64,000 nt of DNA from Microbacterium sp. zg-B96 (GCF_030246865.1 NZ_CP126738.1:1302001-1366000), one strand, 5' to 3'; shown: positions 8,363 to 16,777, counted from the stretch's first letter. Translations and numbers: made by a program. Notes: a model not told the origin generated them from the letters alone.

Positions 8363-8892
8363 AGTTCGCTCTCAATCGCTCCGCTCTTGGCGATCTGGAG
8401 TCGAGTCGGGGTCTCCGCTTGAACGAATGTGACCTCGATCGGTTGGCGATCCAGCCGATCCTCGGATACCACTGAGGCGCCGTCACGGTCGACCACCGTG
8501 ACATTGCTCACATCCAGGCACAGCTGGGCGGTCGTTACGGAGGGTTCGGGGTCGTGGATGAGAGGAACGAAGGTGTCAAATGCGGTGGCACCTGCGACCG
8601 TCCAACCGTCTGCATGCATCTGAGAGAACGATTCGCGGGCAGCCGCGTTTGCATCATCCGCTGTCCATGCGTAGACAGCCTCGAACGTCTCTGGGTTGCT
8701 GAGATCAACACCGTTTACGGCGTCGACGTAGGCGCGATACGTCTCCTCGGCGGCGGCGAATGCCTCTTCCTCGGTCGCGAACCCCGCGGGAGTGGGGCTC
8801 GGCTCCGGCTCGGGCACGCAACCGGTGGTGCTGACAGCGAGCAGGAGCAGAAGGGCCGCAGTGACGGCCCCGACCGCTCGCCGTGACATCAT
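8350..8892 (-). CDS. Putative lipoprotein, unknown function
   Basis: 180 aa from the ATG at 8892, chosen because TAGCGT is 6 bases before it; a GTG two codons upstream would leave no room. A Leu-rich signal ends in lipobox VSTTGC, then a Pro/Glu/Ser linker. The rest (about 40-180) contains a cystatin/NTF2-like pattern of long helix plus beta strands (EEAFAAAEETYRAYVDAV early, ESFSQMHADGW in the middle), as in many small actinobacterial lipoproteins; this fold assignment is a guess. It forms an overlapping pair with the PKD-like secreted protein. Confidence 0.75.
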   Translation of the reverse strand: MMSRRAVGAVTAALLLLLAVSTTGCVPEPEPSPTPAGFATEEEAFAAAEETYRAYVDAVNGVDLSNPETFEAVYAWTADDANAAARESFSQMHADGWTVAGATAFDTFVPLIHDPEPSVTTAQLCLDVSNVTVVDRDGASVVSEDRLDRQPIEVTFVQAETPTRLQIAKSGAIESELCAG

Positions 8893-8898
8893 GCGCAC

Positions 8899-8904
8899 AC
8901 GCTA
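8899..8904 (-). promoter_or_regulatory. -10 element for the lipoprotein pair (leaderless)
   Basis: TAGCGT on the minus strand, exactly 6 bases before the ATG at 8892. Confidence 0.5.
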
Positions 8905-9022
8905 CCGCTCGGTCCTCGCGCGGCATCCGGTTATCCACAACCGCACGCGGCCCGGCGCACCATTCAGGAAGAACACCGCCGGCACGGGCTTGGACCCGGG
9001 CAAACAGGCCGTTCTTGCTGAG

Positions 9023-9706
9023 TTACGCGCCCGGTGCGGTCCGCGCCCGACGCCGCCGGTCGCTCAGCGCCGCGACGGCGCGGTCGAGTCCGATGACGAT
9101 CGCGCCCACGACGGCGATGACCGCGACGACCTGCAGCAGGCCGAGCAGGGCGCCGCCGATGCCGAGATAGTCGATGTTGAGGAAGGGATACGGGAACCGG
9201 TCGGCGATGGTGGGGAACGCGATGGCACGAGCCAGCGTGATGACGCCGTACAGGAACGGGTACAGCAGCCACACCAGGCCGTCGCGCCAGCGCACCGCGC
9301 GCCGCGGGCCGAACGCCAGCCAATCAACGAGCACCATCCCGGGCACGACGTAATGCAGGATGAACAGCGACCGGTTGGCCAGCGCCTCGGCGGGATCGGT
9401 GACGAAGAGGCCGGGAAGCGGGCTCGCGCCGTAGTTGAGCAGTACGTGCGAGACCAGTGCGGTGGTCAGGATCCACGCGGTCGTCGCGCCGCGCAGTCGC
9501 GGGGCGGGGGCGTCGGTCGTGCCCCGGCGGAGCATCCAGTACAGCGCTCCGGCGAAGTACGCGAAGACGATCACGTTGCTCTGCGTGGTGAAGAAGACCA
9601 AGCGGTGGTTGCCGCTGGACAGCCCCAGCAGGCACACCACGATGATCGCGACGCGCCACCAGAACTGGGGCGTGCCGGCGACGCGGGCACCAGGCGCTGC
9701 GGTCAT
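9023..9706 (-). CDS. Pr6Pr-family six-helix membrane protein
   Basis: 227 aa with six predicted membrane helices and the characteristic FFTTQSN motif at the end of helix 1, followed by HYVVPGMVLVDWL and YPFLYGVITL, which place it in the predicted six-transmembrane (Pr6Pr) family. Function is not established; eukaryotic relatives include FAR-17a/AIG1-like hydrolases, so a lipid-related activity is conceivable but unproven. The ATG at 9706 has an AGGAG site 7 bases away, and a -10 TAGCGT (9733-9738) gives a leader of about 19 bases. It is divergent from ychJ across a 320-base non-coding region. Confidence 0.8.
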   Translation of the reverse strand: MTAAPGARVAGTPQFWWRVAIIVVCLLGLSSGNHRLVFFTTQSNVIVFAYFAGALYWMLRRGTTDAPAPRLRGATTAWILTTALVSHVLLNYGASPLPGLFVTDPAEALANRSLFILHYVVPGMVLVDWLAFGPRRAVRWRDGLVWLLYPFLYGVITLARAIAFPTIADRFPYPFLNIDYLGIGGALLGLLQVVAVIAVVGAIVIGLDRAVAALSDRRRRARTAPGA

Positions 9707-9732
9707 CAGGGCTCCTCTCGCGCGGCCCCTGA

Positions 9733-9738
9733 ACGCTA
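9733..9738 (-). promoter_or_regulatory. -10 element for the Pr6Pr gene
   Basis: TAGCGT on the minus strand, about 26 bases before the ATG; this gene has a leader with a Shine-Dalgarno sequence. Confidence 0.4.
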
Positions 9739-9824
9739 GATCGGCAATCGGGCAGTGTCAAAGCCACGTCCGGGTCGAAGGCCGCGCTGCCCGCCGCGCG
9801 CCCGGCATCCGTCGCCCGTGCTGC

Positions 9825-9883
9825 GGGGATCTGCCGGAATGCGGATCGGATGCCGGTACGGCACCGCATTCGGGCAGATCTCC
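9825..9883. repeat. 59-bp imperfect palindrome with inner hairpin
   Basis: The arms 9825-9844 (GGGGATCTGCCGGAATGCGG) and 9864-9883 pair with two mismatches; inside, TGCCG-GTA-CGGCA (9851-9863) forms a second perfect stem. It lies in the non-coding stretch 9707-10026, which otherwise holds the Pr6Pr promoter and the 20-bp repeat array. A REP-like element is possible; no T-run makes a terminator unlikely. Confidence 0.7.
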
Positions 9884-9920
9884 TCGTTCCGGCAACGCGG
9901 TGCACAGCCTGGCGAAGAAT

Positions 9921-9993
9921 GAATACTCGCTCGGGAGCGCGAATACTCACTCGAGACCGCGAATACTCACTCGGCACCGCGAATACTCACTCG
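9921..9993 (+). repeat. Tandem array, 4 units with 20-bp period (GAATACTCACTCG)
   Basis: The 13-bp motif occurs at 9921-9933 (one A to G change), 9941-9953, 9961-9973 and 9981-9993, exactly 20 bases apart, with 7-base linkers of the type NNNCCGC or NNAGCGC. The same motif in reverse complement recurs three times with the same period at 54198-54250. It lies 34 bases before ychJ. Confidence 0.9.
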
Positions 9994-10026
9994 CGGGCGA
10001 ACGCGGGGTGCGAGACTGGCGGAACC

Positions 10027-10401
10027 ATGCCCGACGACGCCTGCCCCTGCGGATTGCCCGCCGCGCTCGCCGACTGCTGCGGTCGCTACCTCGCCGGCGA
10101 CCCCGCTCCCACCGCCGAGGCGCTCATGCGCTCGCGGTACACCGCGTTCGCGACCGGCGACGCGCGGTATCTCGAGCAGACGTGGCACCCGGGCACCCGT
10201 CCCGAGCACCTCGACCTCGACCCGGGAATGCGCTGGCAGGGCCTGGAGATCGTCGCCGCCGACGAAGGCGACAAGCGCGCGTACGTCGAGTTCCGCGCCC
10301 GCTTCGCCGAGGGGAGCACGCGCGGCGTGCTGCACGAGCGCAGTCGCTTCGTGCGGCAGAGCGGGCGGTGGTGGTACCTCGACGGTGTGATCGACCCGTG
10401 A
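10027..10401 (+). CDS. ychJ: YchJ/UPF0225-family protein (SEC-C motif)
   Basis: 124 aa. It begins CPCG...CCGRYL, a SEC-C-like zinc-binding Cys cluster (residues about 6-19), and continues with the LMRSRYTAFATGD motif and a C-terminal NTF2-like domain ending GRWWYLDG, the layout of the UPF0225/YchJ family. Function is not established. I use the ATG at 10027; an upstream in-frame extension would translate the 20-bp repeat array and is not family-like. Its stop is one base before the end of the convergent FUSC gene. Confidence 0.88.
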   Translation: MPDDACPCGLPAALADCCGRYLAGDPAPTAEALMRSRYTAFATGDARYLEQTWHPGTRPEHLDLDPGMRWQGLEIVAADEGDKRAYVEFRARFAEGSTRGVLHERSRFVRQSGRWWYLDGVIDP

Positions 10402-10402
10402 G

Positions 10403-11428
10403 TCAGAGCGGCTCGGTGATGCCTTCGTGCACGCGTCGCAGGTCGACGAGGATCGAGCCGATCAGCACCCAGTTCAGCGACGACGGCGAATGGATCTCCA
10501 GCGGGCGGGTCAGCGCGGGCTCTTCGTCGGCCGCGACCTCGCCGTCGCCAGCGCTCGTGAGCAGCCGCAGGTCGTGGGCGGCCCGCCGCAGCTGCTCGGC
10601 GATCGCGGGAGCCGACGGCTCATCGACGAGCTCGTCCGTCCGGTAGTCGCGCACCGCCCGGGTCATTCCGATCACCTGGGTGACGATTCCGTCGAACCGC
10701 TCGAGCAGCCGCTCCAGCTCATCGATCTGCGGCCGGAACTTCGGCGCGCGCGGGTTCAGCTCGAGCGAGTCGGTGGAAGCGGCAAGGGCGGATGCCGCGG
10801 CGTCGCGCATCGGGCGCAGCAGGCGTGCGGTGAGCAGCAGTTCCTCCAGCTCTCCGGCGGTGCGGTGCTCCACGAACGCACCGGCGAGCCGGTCGAGGGT
10901 GGCGGCGGTCTCCCGCCCCAGCGCGTCGACCCGCTCCCGCGCCGGAGCGACGTGCACCGGCGGGGCCAGCAGCACGCTGACGGCCAGTCCCAGCGCCGCT
11001 CCGATGATCGTCTCGATGATGCGGGCGCCGGCGTATCCGGGGGTGCTGACGCCGAGGGCGAGTACCAGCAGGGCACTGATGACGACCTGGTTGCTCACGC
11101 CGGTGGTCATGCGCAGGGCCCACGCGACCACCAGCGACACGACGATCGCGGTCAGCACCACCCACGTCGCCGCGCCGAACAGCAATCCCAGCGCCGACGC
11201 GATCGCGACACCGGCGATGACGCCGACGCTGCGCTCGATCGCCTTCAGCACCGATTGGTTCAGGCTCGGCTGCACGACCAGCAGCGCCGCGATGGCGGCG
11301 AACACCGGCGGCGGCCCCGGCAGCAGCCACCCGGCGACGAGCCAGGCGAGCATCGTGGCCAGCGCCGACTTCGCGACCTGCAGCAGGGGCAGGCGGCGGT
11401 CGGCGCGGACGGCGGCGGTGAGGGCCAT
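10403..11428 (-). CDS. FUSC-family inner-membrane protein (aromatic acid exporter-like)
   Basis: 341 aa from the ATG at 11428. Six closely packed helices (about 20-160) with the FUSC pattern (AIAALLVVQPSLNQS, then AIERSVGVIAGVAIAS) are followed by a long helical cytoplasmic region rich in Glu/Arg (about 165-300) and a short C-terminal segment. Members of this superfamily are proposed to export aromatic carboxylates; here that is only an inference. TAGCGT 7 bases before the ATG marks a leaderless start; the frame is open to a GTG at 11437. It is convergent with ychJ. Confidence 0.85.
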   Translation of the reverse strand: MALTAAVRADRRLPLLQVAKSALATMLAWLVAGWLLPGPPPVFAAIAALLVVQPSLNQSVLKAIERSVGVIAGVAIASALGLLFGAATWVVLTAIVVSLVVAWALRMTTGVSNQVVISALLVLALGVSTPGYAGARIIETIIGAALGLAVSVLLAPPVHVAPARERVDALGRETAATLDRLAGAFVEHRTAGELEELLLTARLLRPMRDAAASALAASTDSLELNPRAPKFRPQIDELERLLERFDGIVTQVIGMTRAVRDYRTDELVDEPSAPAIAEQLRRAAHDLRLLTSAGDGEVAADEEPALTRPLEIHSPSSLNWVLIGSILVDLRRVHEGITEPL

Positions 11429-11435
11429 ATGTTCC

Positions 11436-11441
11436 ACGCTA
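11436..11441 (-). promoter_or_regulatory. -10 element for the FUSC gene (leaderless)
   Basis: TAGCGT on the minus strand, 7 bases before the ATG at 11428. Confidence 0.45.
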
Positions 11442-11493
11442 CGGCGCAGGACGCGGCAGCGTCAGCGGGTCGGCCGGGGAAACACGCGGCCGG

Positions 11494-12408
11494 TCAGCGG
11501 GACAGCAACTCGTCGGGGGAGAGGTCCGGCAGTGCGACGGTCACCTGCGTGCCCCAGGGATCGGTGAGGCGTACCGACCGCCCGTCGCTGTCGTAACTGA
11601 GGCCGCGCTCGCGCAGCCGTGCGATGAGCGCGTCGAGATCCTCGCGATCGGGCACGGTGATAGACACGTCGCCGAGTCCGAGCGCGGCGGCGCGGGGCCC
11701 GGCACCCCGGCTGTTCCACGTGTTCATCGCGACGTGGTGGTGGTAGCCGCCGGCCGAGGCGAAGATCGCGCCGGGGTAACCGGTCAGGGTCGCTTCGAAC
11801 CCGAGCGCATCGACGTAGAACGCCTGCGCGGTGGCGACGTCGCCGACCTGCAGGTGGACGTGCCCGACTGTGCCGGCGCGGGCAGGCGCCGTGTCGAGGG
11901 CATCCTGAGTGAGGTGGCGGCGCAGGTACTCGTTGGGGTCGAGCGCGAGCGAGTCCATCTGCACCTGGCCGCCGACATGCCGCCACAGGTCACGGTCGCG
12001 GTCGGTGTACAGCTCGACGCCGTTGCCCTCGGGGTCGGTGAAGTAGAACGCCTCGCTCACGAGGTGGTCCGCGGAGCCGGTGAAGCGGCTGCGCGGGTCC
12101 TGCGCCGCGCGGAAGACCGTCGCCGCCAGGCTCTCGGCATCGTCGGAGAGGAATGCGGTGTGGAACAGTCCCGCCTGACGCGGATCGGCGGCGGGAAGAC
12201 CCGGGGTGTGCACGAGCCGGACGAGCGGGGTCTCGCCACGGCCGAGCACCCGGTGCACCTCGCGCCCACGGGCGCGCTCCTGAATCGGCGCCATCGCGAA
12301 CGCGTTCGCGTAGTAGCCGCTCATTGACTCGAGGTCGGCCACGCGCAGCGTCACCGCGCCCATCGAGGTGGCGGCGTTGAGGTGGCGTTCCTCGGTGTGC
12401 GTGGTCAT
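11494..12408 (-). CDS. Two-domain VOC protein, catechol 2,3-dioxygenase-like (CatE type)
   Basis: 304 aa with two VOC/glyoxalase-fold halves: residues about 15-140 (GAVTLRVADLESMSGYYANAF, FYFTDPEGNGVELYTDR) and 185-295 (VGHVHLQVGDVATAQAFY, YHHHVAMNTW, LTDPWGTQV). The His in VGHVHLQV, the His in YHHHVAMN and a late Glu/Asp fit the metal triad of extradiol dioxygenases. Close in design to Bacillus CatE and quinone-detoxifying MhqO-type enzymes. The start MTTHTEERH at 12408 has AGGAG 7 bases upstream; the longer frame to 12483 is not family-like. It is divergent from the APC permease. Substrate unknown. Confidence 0.85.
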   Translation of the reverse strand: MTTHTEERHLNAATSMGAVTLRVADLESMSGYYANAFAMAPIQERARGREVHRVLGRGETPLVRLVHTPGLPAADPRQAGLFHTAFLSDDAESLAATVFRAAQDPRSRFTGSADHLVSEAFYFTDPEGNGVELYTDRDRDLWRHVGGQVQMDSLALDPNEYLRRHLTQDALDTAPARAGTVGHVHLQVGDVATAQAFYVDALGFEATLTGYPGAIFASAGGYHHHVAMNTWNSRGAGPRAAALGLGDVSITVPDREDLDALIARLRERGLSYDSDGRSVRLTDPWGTQVTVALPDLSPDELLSR

Positions 12409-12505
12409 CAAAGCTCCTGCGGTCGACGCGATCCTCAGGTACAACGCCGGATCGCGCGGTCTATTCCTGTGAATGCATCGCATCGGTCGTCGCAGTCACG
12501 CGGCT

Positions 12506-12511
12506 TAGAAT
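12506..12511 (+). promoter_or_regulatory. -10 element for the APC permease
   Basis: TAGAAT, giving a leader of about 26 bases that contains CAGGA as ribosome-binding site 7 bases before the ATG at 12544. Confidence 0.5.
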
Positions 12512-12543
12512 CGATCAGTGCTCTCCCACTCTCAGGACCCTGG

Positions 12544-13980
12544 ATGCCGCCTCGCATGAGCGCGGTCCGCACACTCTTCCGGCGCAAGCCGATCAACGCG
12601 CAGACCCCGACTGAGGGCGGTCTGCCGCGGCGCCTGGGCACCTTCCAGCTGGCGATGCTCGGGGTCGGGGCCACCGTCGGCACCGGCGTCTTCTTCGTCA
12701 TGCACGAGTCGGTCCCCCTTGCCGGCCCGGCGGTGCTGATCTCGTTCCTCATCGCGGCGATCGCCGCGGGGCTCTCGGCGGTCTGCTACGCCGAGATGGC
12801 CTCGGCCGTACCGATCTCGGGTTCGACGTACACGTACGCCTACGTGACGCTGGGCGAGATCGTCGCGATGGGCGTCGCCGCGTGCCTTATCCTCGAGTAC
12901 GGCGTCTCCGCCGCCGCCGTCGCCTCCGGCTGGAGCGGGTACCTCGACCACCTGCTGGGCGCGCTGTTCGGCTTCAACCTGCCGCCCGCGCTGACGGCGG
13001 GGCCGATGGAGGGCGGCATCATCAATCTGCCGGCCGTGCTGCTGGTGGCCATGTGCGCCGTGCTGCTGGTGCGCGGCACCCGTGAGTCGGCGGCGGTCAA
13101 CACCGTCATGGTCGTCATCAAGGTGGCCGTGCTGCTGATGTTCGCGGGGATCGCGATCACGGCGTTCAGCGTCGACCACTTCGCCGAGTTCGCCCCGCAC
13201 GGTGCGGCAGGGGTGACCGCGGCCGCCGGCACGATCTTCTTCACCTTCATCGGGTTGGATGCCGTCTCGACGGCGGGCGACGAAGTGAAGGACCCGCAGC
13301 GCGCGTTGCCGCGTGCGATCCTCATCGCCCTGGCCGTCGTCGTGGCGGTGTACCTGTTCGTCGCCGTCGCCGCCGTCGGCGCGCAGCCGTGGGGCGACTT
13401 CTCCGACCCGGCGCAGCAGAGCGCCGGTCTGGCAGTGATCCTCTCCGACGTGCTGGGCGCCTCTTGGCCGGCGACCGTGCTTGCCGCCGGTGCGGTGGTG
13501 TCGATCTTCTCGGTCACCCTGGTGATCTTGTTTGGTCAGACCCGCATCCTCTACTCGATCGGCCGCGACGGTCTGATCCCGTCGGCGTTCGCACGCGTCG
13601 ACCCCCGCACCCAGACGCCGGTGTTCTCCACCGTCGTGGTGTCGGCGGCAGTCGCGCTGCTGGCGGGCCTCGTGCCGCTGACGAGCCTGTGGGACCTCGT
13701 CTCGATGGGCACGCTCGTGGCATTCATCGTCGTGTCGGTGGGGGTCGTGGTGCTGCGCCGCTCGCGCCCCGACCTTCCGCGCGCCTTCAAGGTGCCCGGC
13801 TACCCGGTCACCCCCGTGCTGTCGATCCTGGCCTGCATCTACCTCATCAGCGGCCTCGGCTGGTCGACTTACGTGTGGTTCGGCGCCTGGATCGCCGTCG
13901 TGCTGGCGTTCTACCTGCTGTGGGGCCGGCGGCACAGCGCGCTGGCGAAGACCAATACGAGCGAAAACGCAACCACCTGA
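12544..13980 (+). CDS. APC-family amino acid permease (cationic amino acid transporter type)
   Basis: 478 aa with about twelve hydrophobic helices. The first helix carries GVGATVGTGVFFVMH, the APC substrate-binding loop, and the middle FFTFIGLDAVSTAGDEVKDPQRALPRAI is the conserved helix 6-7 segment of the CAT subfamily. The ATG at 12544 (MPPRMSAVRTLFRRKP) has a ribosome-binding site; the longer open frame upstream is spurious. It should import amino acids by proton or exchange coupling; the substrate cannot be read from sequence. It stands alone, divergent from the VOC gene. Confidence 0.9.
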   Translation: MPPRMSAVRTLFRRKPINAQTPTEGGLPRRLGTFQLAMLGVGATVGTGVFFVMHESVPLAGPAVLISFLIAAIAAGLSAVCYAEMASAVPISGSTYTYAYVTLGEIVAMGVAACLILEYGVSAAAVASGWSGYLDHLLGALFGFNLPPALTAGPMEGGIINLPAVLLVAMCAVLLVRGTRESAAVNTVMVVIKVAVLLMFAGIAITAFSVDHFAEFAPHGAAGVTAAAGTIFFTFIGLDAVSTAGDEVKDPQRALPRAILIALAVVVAVYLFVAVAAVGAQPWGDFSDPAQQSAGLAVILSDVLGASWPATVLAAGAVVSIFSVTLVILFGQTRILYSIGRDGLIPSAFARVDPRTQTPVFSTVVVSAAVALLAGLVPLTSLWDLVSMGTLVAFIVVSVGVVVLRRSRPDLPRAFKVPGYPVTPVLSILACIYLISGLGWSTYVWFGAWIAVVLAFYLLWGRRHSALAKTNTSENATT

Positions 13981-14000
13981 TCGCCGACGGCGGGGAAAGG

Positions 14001-14006
14001 TAGCGT
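14001..14006 (+). promoter_or_regulatory. -10 element for the SDR / zinc-finger pair
   Basis: TAGCGT, about 28 bases before the ATG at 14035, with the Shine-Dalgarno GGAAGGA at 14021-14027 in the leader. Confidence 0.45.
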
Positions 14007-14034
14007 GGATGGTTCGTTACGGAAGGAACCACCC

Positions 14035-14682
14035 ATGGCCCGCATCCTGATCATCGGCGGACACGGCAAAGTCGCGCTGCACCTGGAACCCCTCCTCGTC
14101 GAGCGGGGTGACACGGTCAGCGCCGTCATCCGCAACGCCGATCACGAGGGCGATGTCGCGGCCACCGGTGCCGCGCCGGTCGTCGCCGACATCGAGACGT
14201 TCGACCTCGATCAGCTGACAAACCTCGTCAGCGCCAACGACGCGATCGTGTGGGTGGCGGGTGCCGGGGGTGGCAGCCCTGAGCGCACGTATGCCGTCGA
14301 CCGCGACGCCGCGATCCGCACGATCGACGCGGCCGTCGCCGCCGGGGTGCGTCGCTTCGTGATGGTGTCGTGGATCGGGTCCCGCGCCGACCACGGCGTC
14401 TCGCCCGACAACGGGTTCTTCGCGTATGCCGACGCGAAGTGGGCCGCCGACGAGCACCTGCGCGCGAGTGGACTGGACTGGACGATCGTCGCGCCGGGGG
14501 CGCTCACGCTCGACGCGCCCACCGGGCGGATCGAAGTGGACCCCGAGGGAGACGGTGCCGTTGCGCGCGCCGATGTCGCGGCGGTCATCGCGGCATCCCT
14601 CACCGACGATGCGACCGTCGGGCGCACCATCCGGTTCGGCGGCGGCGACGTGCCCATCGCCGACGCGCTGCACGCGCGGTGA
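14035..14682 (+). CDS. Atypical short-chain dehydrogenase (NAD(P)-binding, YwnB-like)
   Basis: 215 aa. A Rossmann GGHGKVA motif starts at residue 8, then an NmrA-type pattern (VAGAGGGSPERTYAVDRDAA, FVMVSWIGSR, FAYADAKWAADEHLRASGLDWTI read in pieces) typical of the atypical SDR5 group. The usual catalytic Tyr-x3-Lys appears as YADAK. It probably binds NAD(P) and acts as a small reductase or redox sensor; substrate unknown. A GGAAGGA ribosome site precedes the ATG. Its stop overlaps the next start as GTGA, so the zinc-finger protein is co-translated. Confidence 0.85.
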   Translation: MARILIIGGHGKVALHLEPLLVERGDTVSAVIRNADHEGDVAATGAAPVVADIETFDLDQLTNLVSANDAIVWVAGAGGGSPERTYAVDRDAAIRTIDAAVAAGVRRFVMVSWIGSRADHGVSPDNGFFAYADAKWAADEHLRASGLDWTIVAPGALTLDAPTGRIEVDPEGDGAVARADVAAVIAASLTDDATVGRTIRFGGGDVPIADALHAR

Positions 14683-15047
14683 GCGGGCGCGCCGCGGCGC
14701 TGGCCGCATTGGCGGACGAGCTCGCGCGGCGCCGACGCGACATCGACGACCGCATCGATCGCCTCGATCGCGACGACGCGCTGCTGCGTCGCGATCGGGC
14801 CGACGGCACGGCGGATGACGAGCACGACCCCGAGGGTTCCACCCTCAGTGGGGAGTGGTTGCAGCTGGATGCGCTGCGCCGGGCCGCACACGGCGAGCGG
14901 GCCGAGCTGGACGCGGCCCTGGTGCGCACGGCGGACGGCTCATATGGAGTGTGCGCGTCCTGCGGCGCGGCGATCCCGGTGGAGCGGATGCAGGCGCGGC
15001 CCACGGCCGAGCACTGCATCGCCTGCGCGGCGGCAGCGCAGGCCTGA
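14679..15047 (+). CDS. DksA/TraR-type C4 zinc-finger protein
   Basis: 122 aa from the GTG at 14679 (overlap GTGA with the SDR stop). Two amphipathic helices rich in Arg/Asp/Leu (about 5-75) form a coiled-coil-like arm; the C terminus has CASC and CIAC (residues about 93-117), the four-Cys zinc finger of the DksA/TraR family. Such proteins reach the RNA polymerase secondary channel in other bacteria, but many short actinobacterial members are uncharacterised. The acidic tip residues cannot be assigned confidently. Confidence 0.8.
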   Translation: MSGRAAALAALADELARRRRDIDDRIDRLDRDDALLRRDRADGTADDEHDPEGSTLSGEWLQLDALRRAAHGERAELDAALVRTADGSYGVCASCGAAIPVERMQARPTAEHCIACAAAAQA

Positions 15048-15085
15048 GGGCCCGCCGAGTCACTACGAAACGGCCGGTTCTCTGG

Positions 15086-15091
15086 TATTCT
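15086..15091 (+). promoter_or_regulatory. -10 element for rpsA
   Basis: TATTCT. It implies a leader of about 150 bases before the rpsA ATG at 15250, unusually long for this window, leaving room for autogenous control by S1. Confidence 0.45.
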
Positions 15092-15249
15092 GAAGTGTCA
15101 TTCGTGTGGCCGATCTTTCGGCGCCCGCGAGTGGCATCGCACAACAATCCGCTTTCGCCTCGGCTGGAGGTTTCCGTTCGCCTTTGCGCGCACGGGTGCC
15201 TGTGACTGTTCGAGGCCCGATACCCACCCCAACAAGGACAACCCACTAC

Positions 15250-16698
15250 ATGACTACCGCAACGACCGCCCCGGCCACCAAGCAGGTCGCGATCAACGAC
15301 ATCGGATCTGCCGAAGACTTCCTGGCCGCGGTCGAGAAGACCCTGAAGTTCTTCAACGACGGCGACCTCATCGAAGGCACCGTGGTCAAGATCGACCGTG
15401 ACGAGGTGCTCCTCGATGTCGGTTACAAGACCGAGGGCGTCATCCCTTCGCGCGAGCTCTCGATCAAGCACGACGTCGACCCCAACGAGGTCGTCAACGT
15501 GGGCGACCACGTCGAGGCGCTGGTTCTCCAGAAGGAGGACAAGGAAGGCCGCCTCATCCTGTCCAAGAAGCGCGCGCAGTACGAGCGTGCGTGGGGCGAT
15601 GTGGAGAAGATCAAGGAAAGCGACGGCGTCGTCACCGGTCAGGTGATCGAGGTCGTCAAGGGCGGCCTGATCGTCGACATCGGGCTGCGCGGCTTCCTGC
15701 CGGCATCGCTGATCGAGCTGCGTCGCGTCCGTGATCTGACGCCGTACCTCGGTCAGGAGATCGAGGCCAAGATCCTCGAGCTCGACAAGAACCGCAACAA
15801 CGTTGTGCTCTCGCGCCGCGCCCTGCTCGAGCAGACGCAGTCCGAGTCGCGCACCACGTTCCTCAACAACCTGCACAAGGGTCAGGTTCGCAAGGGTACG
15901 GTCTCGTCGATCGTCAACTTCGGTGCGTTCGTCGACCTGGGCGGCGTGGACGGCCTCGTGCACGTCTCCGAGCTCTCGTGGAAGCACATCGAGCACGCTT
16001 CGGAGGTCGTGGAGGTTGGCCAGGAGGTCACCGTCGAGATCCTCGAGGTCGACCTCGACCGCGAGCGCGTCTCGCTGTCGCTGAAGGCGACGCAGGAGGA
16101 CCCGTGGCAGGTCTTCGCCCGGACCCACGCGATCGGTCAGGTCGCTCCGGGCAAGGTCACCAAGCTGGTTCCGTTCGGTGCGTTCGTTCGCGTCGCAGAC
16201 GGCATCGAGGGCCTCGTGCACATCTCGGAGCTGTCCGGCAAGCACGTCGAGCTCGCCGAGCAGGTCGTCTCGGTCGGTGAAGAGGTCTTCGTGAAGATCA
16301 TCGACATCGATCTCGAGCGTCGCCGCATCTCGCTGTCGCTGAAGCAGGCCAACGAGTCGGTCGACCCCAACGGCACCGAGTTCGACCCGGCGCTGTACGG
16401 CATGGTCACGGAGTACGACGAGAACGGGGAGTACAAGTACCCCGAGGGCTTCGACGCCGAGACCAACCAGTGGAAGGAAGGCTTCGACGAGCAGCGTCTT
16501 GCTTGGGAGGCCGAGTACGCCGCTGCCCAGGGTCGCTGGGAGGCTCACAAGGCCGCCGTGGCGAAGGCTCTCGAGGCAGAAGCCGCTGCCGGTGTCGACT
16601 CCGGTGCGGGTACCTACTCGTCCGAGAGTGGCTCCGCAGGCACGCTGGCCGACGACGAGGCACTCGCGGCTCTCCGCGAGAAGCTCTCCGGCCGCTGA
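15250..16698 (+). CDS. rpsA: 30S ribosomal protein S1
   Basis: 482 aa. Four S1 (OB-fold) RNA-binding repeats follow one another: about 33-105 (GTVVKIDRDEVLLDVGYKTEG), 125-190, 208-278 (GTVSSIVNFGAFVDLGGVDGL) and 295-365 (GKVTKLVPFGAFVRVADGIEGL), as in actinobacterial S1, which has four repeats rather than six. The C-terminal 100 residues are acidic and Ala-rich. The ATG at 15250 has AAGGA upstream; the longer frame to 15106 is leader sequence. It binds mRNA on the 30S subunit. A strong hairpin follows the stop, then coaE, a common neighbour. Confidence 0.96.
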   Translation: MTTATTAPATKQVAINDIGSAEDFLAAVEKTLKFFNDGDLIEGTVVKIDRDEVLLDVGYKTEGVIPSRELSIKHDVDPNEVVNVGDHVEALVLQKEDKEGRLILSKKRAQYERAWGDVEKIKESDGVVTGQVIEVVKGGLIVDIGLRGFLPASLIELRRVRDLTPYLGQEIEAKILELDKNRNNVVLSRRALLEQTQSESRTTFLNNLHKGQVRKGTVSSIVNFGAFVDLGGVDGLVHVSELSWKHIEHASEVVEVGQEVTVEILEVDLDRERVSLSLKATQEDPWQVFARTHAIGQVAPGKVTKLVPFGAFVRVADGIEGLVHISELSGKHVELAEQVVSVGEEVFVKIIDIDLERRRISLSLKQANESVDPNGTEFDPALYGMVTEYDENGEYKYPEGFDAETNQWKEGFDEQRLAWEAEYAAAQGRWEAHKAAVAKALEAEAAAGVDSGAGTYSSESGSAGTLADDEALAALREKLSGR

Positions 16699-16706
16699 TC
16701 CGCAGC

Positions 16707-16740
16707 GAAGGGCCGTCACTGTTCGCAGTGGCGGCCCTTC
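16707..16740 (+). terminator. Hairpin after rpsA with TTCG tetraloop
   Basis: A 15-bp stem with one G-U pair (16707-16721 with 16726-16740) is closed by TTCG. There is no long T-run after it, so termination efficiency is uncertain; it may also protect the 3' end. Confidence 0.7.
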
Positions 16741-16777
16741 GCCGTACCCGGCGCGCTCGCGGCGACGTCGGATCTGG

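Noticed and set aside
9921..9993. Possible CRISPR array
   Set aside because: Repeat 13 bp with only 7-base, nearly constant linkers; no spacer-sized unique sequence and no cas genes.
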